Shown here piece by piece: positions 1 through 7,006 of a stretch of 10,890 nucleotides of DNA. How positions within the stretch are numbered: the first letter of the stretch is position 1; each line of letters opens with the position of its first letter. A program made the translations under genes and the position numbers. The stretch comes from Lachnoclostridium phytofermentans (GTDB taxonomy: Bacteria > Bacillota > Clostridia > Lachnospirales > Lachnospiraceae): contig DPVV01000169.1 in the NCBI GenBank assembly GCA_003526525.1, forward strand, positions 1,305-12,194. The letters run 5' to 3'. The notes beneath the pieces are model-generated. The model saw nothing but the letters and a program-made list of their open reading frames with translations. It made no database searches and had not been told where the DNA came from.

Positions 1-546
1 GTATTAGTTATGATTCTCCCTATGTGGATGAACTTTTTACTTCGTACCATAGCTTGGCAGAACATCTTAGAAAATAATGGTATTATTAATACCTTACTAA
101 AAGCACTAAATCTGCCAACTATTAATATCATAAACACTCCAACCGCCATTGTGCTTGGTATGGTTTATAATTTCCTACCGTTTATGATATTGCCAATTTA
201 TAATACCCTTGCAAAGGTTGATGACAATGTTATCAATGCTGCTCGTGACCTTGGTGCAAATGGATGGGTTACCTTCCGTAAGATCATCTTCCCATTAAGT
301 ATTCCTGGAGTAATTAGTGGTATTACGATGGTATTCGTTCCTTCTCTAACCACATTTGTTATCTCTAATATTCTTGGCGGAAGTAAGATTGTCTTAATTG
401 GTAATGTCATTGAACAGCAGTTCCAGAAAGTTGGAAACTGGCATGCAGGTTCTGGACTATCCATCGTGCTGATGGTATTTATCTTAATCAGCATGGCAAT
501 CCTCGCAAAATATGACAAAGAATCGGAGGGCACAAACGTATGGTAA
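1..546 (+). CDS. potB: Spermidine/putrescine ABC transporter permease PotB, 5'-truncated by the window edge
   Basis: Inner-membrane permease that forms half of the channel of the polyamine importer PotABCD. The reading frame is open to base 1 (Val-Leu-Val before the first Met at 10), and the protein begins mid-family at the PMWMNFLLRTIAW segment, so roughly the first third of a usual 270-300 residue PotB lies outside. The EAA loop, which docks the ATPase PotA, reads AARDLGANGW followed by IIFPLSIPGV, about residues 77-103 counted from base 10. Several hydrophobic membrane spans surround it and the last one ends near the C-terminus. The stop codon overlaps the potC start by 7 bases, showing translational coupling. 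The order potB-potC-potD matches the known family operon; potA is presumably upstream but not visible. Confidence 0.93.
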   Translation, partial: VLVMILPMWMNFLLRTIAWQNILENNGIINTLLKALNLPTINIINTPTAIVLGMVYNFLPFMILPIYNTLAKVDDNVINAARDLGANGWVTFRKIIFPLSIPGVISGITMVFVPSLTTFVISNILGGSKIVLIGNVIEQQFQKVGNWHAGSGLSIVLMVFILISMAILAKYDKESEGTNVW

Positions 547-1352
547 AAAAAATAAGTCAAAAAATCTATGTTGCCCTTATTATGTTCTTCTTGTATGCAC
601 CAATTATGGTACTTATCGTCCTATCTTTTAATAAATCCAAATCCCGTAGTAAATGGGGTGGATTTACCTTGGATTGGTATAAGTCCTTATTTCAAAATGA
701 GGAGATCATGAGTGCATTGTATACTACATTAATCATTGCATTTTTATCTGCATTAATTGCTACTTTAATTGGTACAGCAGCTGCCATTGGCATGAACCAT
801 ATGCGTAAGGTCCCAAAAACTATCATGATGGGTATCACAAATATACCGATGTTGAATGCGGACATTGTAACTGGTATCTCATTAATGCTTCTTTTTATTG
901 CAGTGAATTTTACACTTGGGTTTAAAAGTGTATTAATTGCACATATTACATTTAACATTCCTTATGTAATATTAAGTGTAATGCCTAAATTAAAACAAAC
1001 AAATCGAAATACTTATGAAGCCGCACTAGACCTTGGAGCTTCTCCTATATCAGCATTTTTTAAGGTTGTATTACCTGATATCCTTCCAGGTGTCTTTTCC
1101 GGATTCTTATTAGCTTTTACTATGTCACTAGATGACTTTATTATTACACACTTTACAAGAGGTGCGGCTGTTAATACTCTCTCCACTAAGATTTATGCTG
1201 AAACGAGAAAAGGTATTAAGCCTGAGATGTATGCTTTATCCACTCTTCTCTTCCTCTCTGTCTTAATACTACTTATCATCATCAATCGTAGAAATGATAG
1301 TATAGAGAAGAAACGTAATGCAGTAGCTCTTGCACCTGCAAATAAACTCTAA
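540..1352 (+). CDS. potC: Spermidine/putrescine ABC transporter permease PotC
   Basis: Second membrane permease of the polyamine importer, pairing with PotB. It has 270 residues, the usual family length. Residues 10-30 form the first membrane span; further hydrophobic spans lie near 62-84, 106-124, 130-147, 184-203 and 232-249. The EAA loop is at about 160-184 (EAALDLGAS, then VVLPDILPGV). The loop MSLDDFIITHFT at 195-206 is typical of PotC. The ATG overlaps the end of potB and is preceded by GGAGG at 525-529, inside the potB coding region, so the two permeases are probably made in equal amounts. The C-terminal tail after residue 250 is short, charged and cytoplasmic. potD starts 24 bases downstream with no intervening promoter or terminator. 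Confidence 0.95.
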   Translation: MVKKISQKIYVALIMFFLYAPIMVLIVLSFNKSKSRSKWGGFTLDWYKSLFQNEEIMSALYTTLIIAFLSALIATLIGTAAAIGMNHMRKVPKTIMMGITNIPMLNADIVTGISLMLLFIAVNFTLGFKSVLIAHITFNIPYVILSVMPKLKQTNRNTYEAALDLGASPISAFFKVVLPDILPGVFSGFLLAFTMSLDDFIITHFTRGAAVNTLSTKIYAETRKGIKPEMYALSTLLFLSVLILLIIINRRNDSIEKKRNAVALAPANKL

Positions 1353-1376
1353 AACTGAAAGAACGAGGTATTTTAC

Positions 1377-2489
1377 ATGAAAAAATCTAAACTTTTTGTA
1401 GCCCTCCTTCTTGTTTGCGCACTGGTATTCTCCGCATGTGGCTCCAAGGAAGACAAAGGTAATAATGCTACTCAGGGAAATGAAGAAGAAAATCCCGGAA
1501 ACAACAGTTCTTCCAATAAAGGTGAAGTCTATGTTTACAACTGGGGTGAGTATATTGACCGTGATGTCATCTCTATGTTCGAAAAAGAAACTGGTATTAA
1601 AGTATTCTATCAAGAATTCGAATTAAACGAAGACATGTACCCTATTATTAAAACCGGTGCAGTAAATTATGATGTTGTTTGCCCATCTGATTATATGATT
1701 GAAAAAATGATTCAGGAAGACTTACTTGCTGAAATTAATTATGATAATGTTCCAAACATTACAAATATTGATGAATTGTATTTAAAAACAGCGGAAAGTT
1801 TTGATCCAGGCAATAAATTCAGTGTTCCTTATTGCTGGGGTACGGTTGGTATTCTTTATAACAAAACCATGGTAGACGAACCAATCGATAGCTGGGGCGT
1901 ATTATTTGATGAAAAATACAAGAATGATATTTTAATGATAGACAGCGTTCGTGATGCTTTCATGGTAGCGTTAACCTATCTTGGATACGACCAAAACACA
2001 ACAGACGAGAAAGAGTTAAATGCTGCAAGAGATTTATTAAAAGAACAGTATCCATTAGTTCAAGCATACGTTGTTGATCAGGTACGTGACAAGATGATTG
2101 GTGAAGAGGCAGCTCTTGGTGTTATTTACTCTGGTGAAGCAATCTACACAAAACGTGAGAATGAAAACCTTGAGTATGTTGTACCAAAAGAAGGCTCAAA
2201 CGTATGGATTGATGGTTGGGTAATTCCTAAGAATAGTAAAAACAAAGAAAATGCGGAAGCGTGGATTAACTTTATGTGCCGTCCTGACATCGCATTAAAG
2301 AACTTTGAATACATTACTTATTCTACACCAAACAAAGCAGCCAGAGAATTAATTGAAGACGAAGAAATTAAGAACAGCCAAGTTGCTTTCCCAGATGTGT
2401 CTATACTTGATCGTTGCAAGTCCTTTCAATATCTTGGTGAAGATATGGAAAATGTTTATGTGAAAAAATGGAATGAAGTGAAGTATTAA
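1377..2489 (+). CDS. potD: Polyamine-binding lipoprotein PotD (ABC transporter substrate-binding protein)
   Basis: Extracellular lipid-anchored receptor that binds spermidine or putrescine and delivers it to PotB/PotC. It has 370 residues. A lipoprotein signal peptide (KKSK, then a hydrophobic core) ends in a lipobox VFSAC with Cys21 as the predicted lipidated residue. Residues 22-50 are a polar Asn/Glu/Ser-rich tether. The mature fold starts at 51 with VYVYNWGEYID; Trp56 and Tyr59 match the aromatic residues that cradle polyamine in PotD proteins. Other family blocks are PSDYM (103-107), PYCWGTVGILYN (151-162), IYSGEA (250-255), VWIDGWVIPK (276-285) and YSTPN (315-319). The start has GAGG at 1365-1368, 8 bases before the ATG. 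It is the last gene of the operon. Whether spermidine or putrescine is preferred cannot be told by eye. Confidence 0.94.
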   Translation: MKKSKLFVALLLVCALVFSACGSKEDKGNNATQGNEEENPGNNSSSNKGEVYVYNWGEYIDRDVISMFEKETGIKVFYQEFELNEDMYPIIKTGAVNYDVVCPSDYMIEKMIQEDLLAEINYDNVPNITNIDELYLKTAESFDPGNKFSVPYCWGTVGILYNKTMVDEPIDSWGVLFDEKYKNDILMIDSVRDAFMVALTYLGYDQNTTDEKELNAARDLLKEQYPLVQAYVVDQVRDKMIGEEAALGVIYSGEAIYTKRENENLEYVVPKEGSNVWIDGWVIPKNSKNKENAEAWINFMCRPDIALKNFEYITYSTPNKAARELIEDEEIKNSQVAFPDVSILDRCKSFQYLGEDMENVYVKKWNEVKY

Positions 2490-2509
2490 AAAGTGAAATA
2501 GTACAATTT

Positions 2510-2594
2510 AAGCTGATCGAACGAAATATGAAAAAGAAATCTTGTTTTAGTTTTCTTCCTTTCGTAATTTCGTTCGATCAGCTTTTCTCTTTTT
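2510..2594 (+). terminator. Long hairpin terminator after potD
   Basis: A perfect 18-base inverted repeat (AAGCTGATCGAACGAAAT at 2510-2527 and its complement at 2567-2584) is followed by a T-rich run. The bases inside are also partly complementary (A/G-rich left, T/C-rich right), so the stem probably continues inward beyond the perfect part. It begins 20 bases after the potD stop and closes the pot operon. Confidence 0.88.
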
Positions 2595-2637
2595 CTTTAT
2601 TCTTATGTCAAAAATACAATTTTTTTGAATGATGAAT

Positions 2638-2676
2638 TCTATATAATAGAGTGGCCATGAGTAGCCATAACATTAT
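2638..2676 (+). promoter_or_regulatory. Candidate promoter/operator region of the catalase gene
   Basis: TATAAT at 2642-2647 is a perfect -10 hexamer, but no good -35 lies 16-18 bases upstream (only T-rich sequence). The -10 sits within a short palindrome, TCTAT-ATA-ATAGA (2638-2650). Just downstream are two similar decamers, AGTGGCCATG and AGTAGCCATA. A regulator site is possible, but the palindrome does not match the PerR box consensus well. The -10 is suggestive; the operator is a guess. Confidence 0.4.
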
Positions 2677-2720
2677 CTATGAATAAAATAGTAAAAAAGG
2701 CTTTCCACAGCCATGTTTTT

Positions 2721-2726
2721 AAGGGG
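2721..2726 (+). promoter_or_regulatory. Ribosome binding site that sets the catalase start
   Basis: AAGGGG lies 6 bases before the ATG at 2733. The in-frame ATG at 2679, 18 codons further upstream, has no purine-rich site, so 2733 is the better start. Confidence 0.7.
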
Positions 2727-2732
2727 AAACGA

Positions 2733-4205
2733 ATGGATAGACGAAATGAAAAGAAATGCTGTAATTACTTAACCGATAGCCTTGGAAGACCCATTCCAAA
2801 TGATACAAATTCTTTGACTATTGGTTCAAATGGTCCAGTTCTTCTTCAAGATTTACATTTTATAGATAAGCTTTCACACTTTGATCGTGAAAGAATCCCT
2901 GAAAGAGTTGTACATGCAAAAGGCGCTGGTGCTTTTGGTTATTTTCAACCATATGGTTGTATGTCTGATTACACCTGTGCTGAGTTTTTACAAAACCCAA
3001 ATTGTAAAACAAAGGTATTTGTACGTTTTTCCACGGTAATTGGCTCTAAAGGTTCCGCAGATACAGTACGAGATCCTCGTGGTTTTGCAGTTAAATTTTA
3101 TACTACGGAAGGCATCTATGATATTGTCGGAAATGATCTTCCTGTATTTTTTATCCGTGATGGCATCAAGTTTCCAGATGTAATTCATTCTTTAAAGCCA
3201 TCACCAGATAACAACTTACGTGACCCTCAAAGATTCTGGGATTTTGTTTCCTTATCACCAGAGGCTACTCATATGATTACTTGGCTATATTCTGATCGTG
3301 GAACTATAAAAGACTATCGTCATGTAGATGGTTTTGGTGTTAATACTTACATCTGGGTAAATGCTTGCGGAAAACGTGTCTATATCAAATATCACTGGAA
3401 GACACAGCAAGGATTACAGACAATTGATCGATTTGAAGCAGAACACTTGTCAGGTACCGATCCTGACGTAGCGGTAAGAAACTTGTACGAATCCATTGCG
3501 AACGGATGTTATCCAAGTTGGGAACTCTGTGTTCAGGTAATGGATCCCGATTTGGTTGAATGTCTTGATTTTGATCCACTGGATGACACAAAAATCTGGC
3601 CAGAAGACCAATTTCCATTAATGCCAATTGGATTAATGACATTAGATTGTAATCCTGAAAATTTCTTTGCAGAAGTAGAGCAAGCTGCTTTTTGCCCTGG
3701 CAATATTGTACCTGGCGTGGAACTTTCTGCTGATAAAATGCTTCAAGGTAGATCTTTCTCCTACTTTGATACACAACGTCATCGTCTGGGACCTAATTTT
3801 GCACAGCTTCCTATCAATCGTTCCATCTCCTGCATAAATAATAATCAACGAGATGGTGCTAGTACCTATATATTTAACCCAAATCCTATTAACTACTCGC
3901 CGAATAGTTTAAATTGTGGCTTCCCAAAAGTTGCTGAAGTTTGTCAATCAGAACCTGAATGTGTTAGCGGTTATATCGCTCGTATTCCAATTAAAAATCC
4001 GTGTGATTTTAAGCAAGCTGGAGAACACTATGAATCACTAACCTGTGAAGAAAGATGCCGCTTAGTCGATAATATTGCGGTTGAACTTTATAAGTGTAAT
4101 CAAGATATTATAAACCGTGTCCTTTGCTATTTCTATAAAGCTCATCAGGAATTTGGAGAGCAAGTGGAATGCGCAGTCAACTATTATAGACAATGTGCTA
4201 ATTAA
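2733..4205 (+). CDS. Monofunctional haem catalase, cysteine-rich
   Basis: Converts hydrogen peroxide to water and oxygen; probably a cytoplasmic, haem-b tetramer of the small-subunit class. From the ATG at 2733 it has 490 residues, the usual small-subunit length. Family signatures are present: the distal active-site block RIPERVVHAKGAGAFG (54-69) with catalytic His61, RFSTV with Ser100, GNDLPVFFIRD with Asn134, and the haem-ligand block SFSYFDTQRHRLGPNF (341-356) with proximal Tyr344. The substrate-channel block NNNQRDG is at 369-375. It starts after the pot terminator and ends before a strong hairpin, so it is probably monocistronic. The protein holds about 22 cysteines, several in the C-terminal helical region (C424, C438, C442, C455, C465, C480, C488), whereas typical catalases have only a handful. 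Catalase identity is firm; vegetative versus spore-linked use cannot be decided. katA or katE would be a guess, so no symbol is given. Confidence 0.95.
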   Translation: MDRRNEKKCCNYLTDSLGRPIPNDTNSLTIGSNGPVLLQDLHFIDKLSHFDRERIPERVVHAKGAGAFGYFQPYGCMSDYTCAEFLQNPNCKTKVFVRFSTVIGSKGSADTVRDPRGFAVKFYTTEGIYDIVGNDLPVFFIRDGIKFPDVIHSLKPSPDNNLRDPQRFWDFVSLSPEATHMITWLYSDRGTIKDYRHVDGFGVNTYIWVNACGKRVYIKYHWKTQQGLQTIDRFEAEHLSGTDPDVAVRNLYESIANGCYPSWELCVQVMDPDLVECLDFDPLDDTKIWPEDQFPLMPIGLMTLDCNPENFFAEVEQAAFCPGNIVPGVELSADKMLQGRSFSYFDTQRHRLGPNFAQLPINRSISCINNNQRDGASTYIFNPNPINYSPNSLNCGFPKVAEVCQSEPECVSGYIARIPIKNPCDFKQAGEHYESLTCEERCRLVDNIAVELYKCNQDIINRVLCYFYKAHQEFGEQVECAVNYYRQCAN

Positions 4206-4270
4206 ATCAACTGTTTACTAAAATACAGCTTTCACCATACCTAAACTAGGAAATTTTGATTTATCAGCAC

Positions 4271-4381
4271 CTAATAAAAAGCGAGCAAATTAATATTCCA
4301 TGAGATAGCAACGCCTCCTAACTAAGAAAAAGCGAGCAGACTTAATATTCTATGAGAGAAACTCCTCTCTTGAATACTAAG
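4271..4381. repeat. Imperfect tandem duplication of the terminator left half
   Basis: Two adjacent related blocks, about 4275-4325 and 4326-4381. Each begins AAAAAGCGAGCA, then has TTAATATTC-ATGAGA, then a CCTC motif, and ends ACTAAG. The second block is the left arm and loop of the terminator at 4328-4396; the first is a diverged copy of it. Confidence 0.65.
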
Positions 4382-4400
4382 TATGTGCTCGCTTTTCCTC
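4328..4400. terminator. Bidirectional hairpin terminator between catalase and dehydrogenase
   Basis: AAAAGCGAGCA (4328-4338) pairs perfectly with TGCTCGCTTTT (4386-4396). Inside, CTTAATATTC pairs with GAATACTAAG (one mismatch) and GAGAG with CTCTC. The A-run on the left and T-run on the right allow it to end transcription from both sides, as expected between two convergent genes. Confidence 0.8.
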
Positions 4401-4553
4401 TTTATTAGTGAAAAGTTGATAAATGTTTAAGCTCTGTCCCGTCTGCAAGACAAGGCACTTTGTTAAGGACGGCATTGTAATACAAGATTAAATGCTTCCC
4501 CCTGTGTTGTTACACTATTTTACCGACATATACGCTGAAACAGTGTATGTTAT

Positions 4554-5510
4554 CTATTCGACAATATTTCTTATCTCTCCTGCCAAATAGGACTTAATAT
4601 TAAGATATACCTCTTTCGCACAACGATTTCTTGCTTCTACAGTGGCCCAAGCTATGTGCGGTGTTATGATTAGCCGTGTGCTATCTTGTACTTTTCGTAA
4701 CGGGTTATCAGCAAGCATCGGTTCCACAGTTAAAACATCAAGCCCTGCGCCACCAATTTTTTCTGCTAATAAAGCATTTGCTAATGCTTCTTGATTTACG
4801 ATTGCTCCACGTCCTAAATTTAATAAAATGGCATCTGGCTTCATCATCTCTAATTCTGCCTCTCCGATTAAATCTGTTGTCGCTTCCGTTAATGGAGCAT
4901 GAATGGAAACTACATCCGATATTTTTAGTAAGGTTGGTAAATCCACTCTTTCGTATTCAAAATTTTGATTTTTACCAGAAGTGGAGTAATAGACCACCTT
5001 ACAGCCAAATAACTCTGCAATTCTAGCTACTCCCTGTCCGATTTCTCCAAGACCTATGATACCGAAAGTTTTACCATACAATTCATGAAATTTTACATCA
5101 AAATTACTAAAGATATCGCTTCTTGTATATTCTCCAGACTTTACATAGTGATCATAGTAGGCTAATTTTTCATAAACGTAAAATAACAAAGCAAACGTAT
5201 GCTGTACTACAGACTGGGTTGAGTAGCCCTTTACATTGGCTACCGAAATTCCATGCTTTTTGATATACGCAAAATCTATATTATTCGTTCCCGTCGCAGT
5301 CAGACAAATTAATTTTAATTTTGTTGCACCTTTTAGAATATCCTCGTTCATTGGAATTTTATTTACTATGATAACATCAGCGTCTTCTATTCTTTCAGCA
5401 TTTTCTAACGGATTGGATTCTCCATAGATAACGACATCACCAAACTCTTGGAACATGCTTAAATCCACATCATTTCCTAAAGTGTTTGCTTCCATGATTA
5501 CAATTTTCAT
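4554..5510 (-). CDS. D-isomer-specific 2-hydroxyacid dehydrogenase (glycerate dehydrogenase-like)
   Basis: NAD-dependent oxidoreductase interconverting a 2-hydroxyacid and a 2-oxoacid in the cytoplasm. It has 318 residues from the ATG at 5510, which is preceded by GGAGG 6 bases upstream; an in-frame start 12 codons earlier lacks such a site. The substrate-binding domain occupies roughly 1-98 and the end, and the Rossmann domain roughly 99-285, with the dinucleotide motif GLGEIG at 153-158. The catalytic triad of the family is intact: Arg234 in LGRGAIVN, Glu263 in LDVLTVEP, His285 in ITPHIAWAT. There is no C-terminal ACT domain, so it is not a regulated SerA type; the length suits hydroxypyruvate/glycerate or related substrates. 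It lies 80 bases downstream of the HAD gene on the same strand, so an operon is likely. A phosphatase plus a hydroxyacid dehydrogenase hints at glycolate/glycerate chemistry, but the substrate is not readable from sequence. Confidence 0.92.
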   Translation of the reverse strand: MKIVIMEANTLGNDVDLSMFQEFGDVVIYGESNPLENAERIEDADVIIVNKIPMNEDILKGATKLKLICLTATGTNNIDFAYIKKHGISVANVKGYSTQSVVQHTFALLFYVYEKLAYYDHYVKSGEYTRSDIFSNFDVKFHELYGKTFGIIGLGEIGQGVARIAELFGCKVVYYSTSGKNQNFEYERVDLPTLLKISDVVSIHAPLTEATTDLIGEAELEMMKPDAILLNLGRGAIVNQEALANALLAEKIGGAGLDVLTVEPMLADNPLRKVQDSTRLIITPHIAWATVEARNRCAKEVYLNIKSYLAGEIRNIVE

Positions 5511-5516
5511 ATTCAA

Positions 5517-5521
5517 CCTCC
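5517..5521 (-). promoter_or_regulatory. Ribosome binding site of the dehydrogenase
   Basis: GGAGG on the minus strand, 6 bases before the ATG at 5510. It decides against the longer start at 5546. Confidence 0.8.
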
Positions 5522-5540
5522 ATACTGCGACTATCTTTAT

Positions 5541-5578
5541 GAGCAACTAATGCTCAAGTTTGGCGCAGCACAAACTTG
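5541..5578. repeat. Pair of adjacent hairpins between the HAD and dehydrogenase genes
   Basis: GAGCA-actaa-TGCTC (5541-5555) is followed directly by CAAGTTTG-gcgcagca-CAAACTTG (5555-5578); both stems are perfect. No T-run follows on the minus strand, so this does not look like a standard terminator. It may instead be an RNA-processing or stability element, or a REP-like intergenic repeat. Confidence 0.6.
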
Positions 5579-5590
5579 GCAAGTGAATGT

Positions 5591-6832
5591 CTATTCTGCC
5601 ATACGCAAGGTAGTTAACTGATCAAAGGAATCTATAACATATTCATACTCTGTTGCATCTCCAAACCCATAGCGCGCATATACAAAAGGAATCTTCGCTT
5701 GATGTGCAGCGTCTCCATCCCCACCTGTATCTCCAACGTAGATTGGATTTCTTAATTGATTTCGTTTCATCACAATGCGAATGTTATCCGCTTTTAATTT
5801 TCCAGTGCCTCCAGGACACTCAAAATCATCAAAATACTGTCCTAGCTTATGCGCTTCTAAAAATGATTCAATATAACCGCTCTTACAGTTACTAACGATA
5901 AATAAACGATATTTTTTAGAAAGTTCTTTTAAGGTTTCTTCAATCTCACCTAAAAGAATGCCTCCATGTTCCGCCAAATAAGGGCACTGTGCTACAACAC
6001 ATTCCTCCATTGTCTCTATGGCTACTTCTTCTGGAACGCTTAAAAATAATCCTCTTGCGATATCTTCTAATGGTAAACCATATAATGCCTTAAGCTTAGG
6101 ACCTGTAACCTCATCCGTGATACGACTATCCTTCTGTGCTATTTCCTTCCATACAATAGCTGCATTCTCTGTGGAATCCCACATCGTACCATCTAAATCA
6201 AAGATGATACTATCAAATTCTCTCTCTTCTACCATAACTCCTAAGCTCCTAAGCTCTTTTTTAGCCTGCCACAAGGAGTGAAACTGAATGGTTTGAAAAT
6301 TAAATGCTTTCGCTCCTTCTAGATTTGCTGCCAAATCATCTAAAAATACTGACTCTTCTGGAATGATACCATAGCGAGATATTAATGCTTCATAGATTTG
6401 TGGCTCTGGTTTTATATGCTGCTCCTCATAGGATATCACTGCCCCATCTACATGTTTTAGGAAACGAAATACATTCTTTACATAGGCAAAATTCTCTCTA
6501 CCATAGTTTGATAAAATATAAATGCGATAACCCTGATTCTTAAGATCTTTCACCAGTTCTTCGGAATACTCAAACTCCTCGACCAGCCGGCTTGTATCTT
6601 CAAAAAATAGTTTGATCTCCTTTTCTATTTCAGGATCGACAGAAATACAGCGGTTCATAATCTCTTCTTTTGATAAAACTCCACGATCCACTTCGTTCCA
6701 ATAGGGAGATAATACGGTTGCCTTAGCCAATCTTTCTTTATACTCTTCTTTCATTGTAAGTTCGTCAATATAGTCACGCCAGCGAAATTCTGCAAGTACC
6801 TGGCCAATATCAAAAATAATATTTTTTATCAT
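5591..6832 (-). CDS. Tandem HAD-superfamily phosphatase (YihX-like domain fused to a phosphoglycolate phosphatase-like domain)
   Basis: 413 residues, about twice a usual HAD hydrolase, because two complete HAD domains lie in one frame. Domain 1 (about 1-195): motif I FDIGQV with nucleophile Asp8 (Gly at +2, as in YihX-type proteins), motif II LSNYG (Ser108), motif III Lys141 in KPEP, motif IV FLDD (Asp165/166). Domain 2 (about 205-413): motif I FDLDGTMWDS with Asp212 and Asp214, motif II VSNCKSG (Ser314), motif III Lys345/347 in GKLK, motif IV VGDTGGDGD (Asp368, Asp372). All catalytic positions seem intact, so both halves may hydrolyse small phosphate esters; substrates are unknown. GGAGA lies 6 bases before the ATG. 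Met200 starts domain 2 and follows two tandem copies of CTTAGGAG, so internal initiation or a recent fusion is possible. The gene is divergent from luxS and probably co-transcribed with the dehydrogenase downstream. Confidence 0.9.
   Translation of the reverse strand: MIKNIIFDIGQVLAEFRWRDYIDELTMKEEYKERLAKATVLSPYWNEVDRGVLSKEEIMNRCISVDPEIEKEIKLFFEDTSRLVEEFEYSEELVKDLKNQGYRIYILSNYGRENFAYVKNVFRFLKHVDGAVISYEEQHIKPEPQIYEALISRYGIIPEESVFLDDLAANLEGAKAFNFQTIQFHSLWQAKKELRSLGVMVEEREFDSIIFDLDGTMWDSTENAAIVWKEIAQKDSRITDEVTGPKLKALYGLPLEDIARGLFLSVPEEVAIETMEECVVAQCPYLAEHGGILLGEIEETLKELSKKYRLFIVSNCKSGYIESFLEAHKLGQYFDDFECPGGTGKLKADNIRIVMKRNQLRNPIYVGDTGGDGDAAHQAKIPFVYARYGFGDATEYEYVIDSFDQLTTLRMAE
6238..6253. repeat. 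8-bp tandem repeat at the junction of the two HAD domains
   Basis: CTCCTAAG occurs twice in a row on the plus strand (CTTAGGAG on the coding strand), plus a further partial CTC. It ends 2 bases before the Met200 ATG. Losing one copy shifts the frame and would stop domain 1 at 6213-6215. Confidence 0.9.
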
Positions 6833-6932
6833 ATGAATTCTCCAATCCTAACCATTATGATTTTGATTATATACGATTTGCATAAAAAAATCTATGTTGT
6901 TTCTCTTTTACTGATTTTTTCTTTCTATCTTT

Positions 6933-6960
6933 ATTATACTATGATATAATTCAATGCAAA
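6933..6960 (-). promoter_or_regulatory. Candidate promoter for the HAD-dehydrogenase operon
   Basis: Reading the minus strand, TTTGCA (6955-6960) and TATAAT (6933-6938) are separated by 16 bases. It overlaps the luxS promoter candidate on the other strand. A second minus-strand TATAAT occurs nearer the gene but lacks a -35. Confidence 0.45.
6942..6950 (+). promoter_or_regulatory. Candidate extended -10 promoter of luxS
   Basis: TGATATAAT is a perfect extended -10 (TG-N-TATAAT). The -35 position is weak, as such promoters tolerate. It lies 16 bases before the AAGGAGG at 6966-6972. Confidence 0.5.
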
Positions 6961-6965
6961 GAAAT

Positions 6966-7003
6966 AAGGAGGTTAAGTGTATCCAAAAGGTACATTACTA
7001 TGA
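6966..7003 (+). promoter_or_regulatory. luxS leader: strong ribosome site, 8-codon ORF and hairpin
   Basis: AAGGAGG (6966-6972) is 34 bases from the luxS ATG, too far for direct use. It lies 4 bases before GTG at 6977, which opens a short frame (fMet-Y-P-K-G-T-L-L) ending with TGA at 7001-7003, only 3 bases before the luxS ATG. The same stretch can fold: AGTGTA-t-CC, loop AAAA, GG-TACATT (6976-6996, one bulge, one G-T pair). Either reinitiation or hairpin-bridged ribosome binding could feed luxS. The elements are visible; their function is inferred. Confidence 0.45.
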
Positions 7004-7006
7004 ATT

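Larger units (their letters stand above)
4206..4553. other. Intergenic region between convergent genes
   Basis: No convincing gene in 348 bases. It contains a tandem partial repeat and hairpin terminator at 4271-4396 (listed separately). Closer to the dehydrogenase stop there is an imperfect stem (TACACTATTT at 4511-4520 with AAACAGTGTA at 4538-4547, one mismatch). The stretch 4400-4510 shows no ORF, promoter or RNA gene that I recognise. Confidence 0.6.

Noticed and set aside
2635..2652. A PerR box before catalase
   Set aside because: The palindrome differs from the TTATAAT-N-ATTATAA consensus at several positions, so I call only a possible operator.
2679..2732. An in-frame ATG that would add 18 residues to the catalase
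   Set aside because: No ribosome site precedes it, while AAGGGG lies 6 bases before the ATG at 2733; the extra residues do not resemble a catalase N-terminus.
3385..3774. A 129-codon open frame on the minus strand inside the catalase gene
   Set aside because: It lies wholly within a gene with clear family motifs on the other strand, and its protein has no recognisable motif; it is a shadow frame.
4271..4396. A short CRISPR-like array
   Set aside because: Only two diverged copies with no spacer pattern; explained by a duplicated terminator arm.
4400..4510. A small RNA or short gene in the convergent gap
   Set aside because: Only a weak 5-base pairing (CCGTC/GACGG) and no promoter, ribosome site or open frame of note.
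4511..4547. A terminator for the dehydrogenase
   Set aside because: The 10-base stem has a mismatch and no T-run follows on the minus strand; the hairpin at 4328-4396 explains termination better.
4676..5026. A 116-codon plus-strand open frame inside the dehydrogenase gene
   Set aside because: Leu/His-rich translation opposite a well-supported gene with an intact catalytic triad; no ribosome site.
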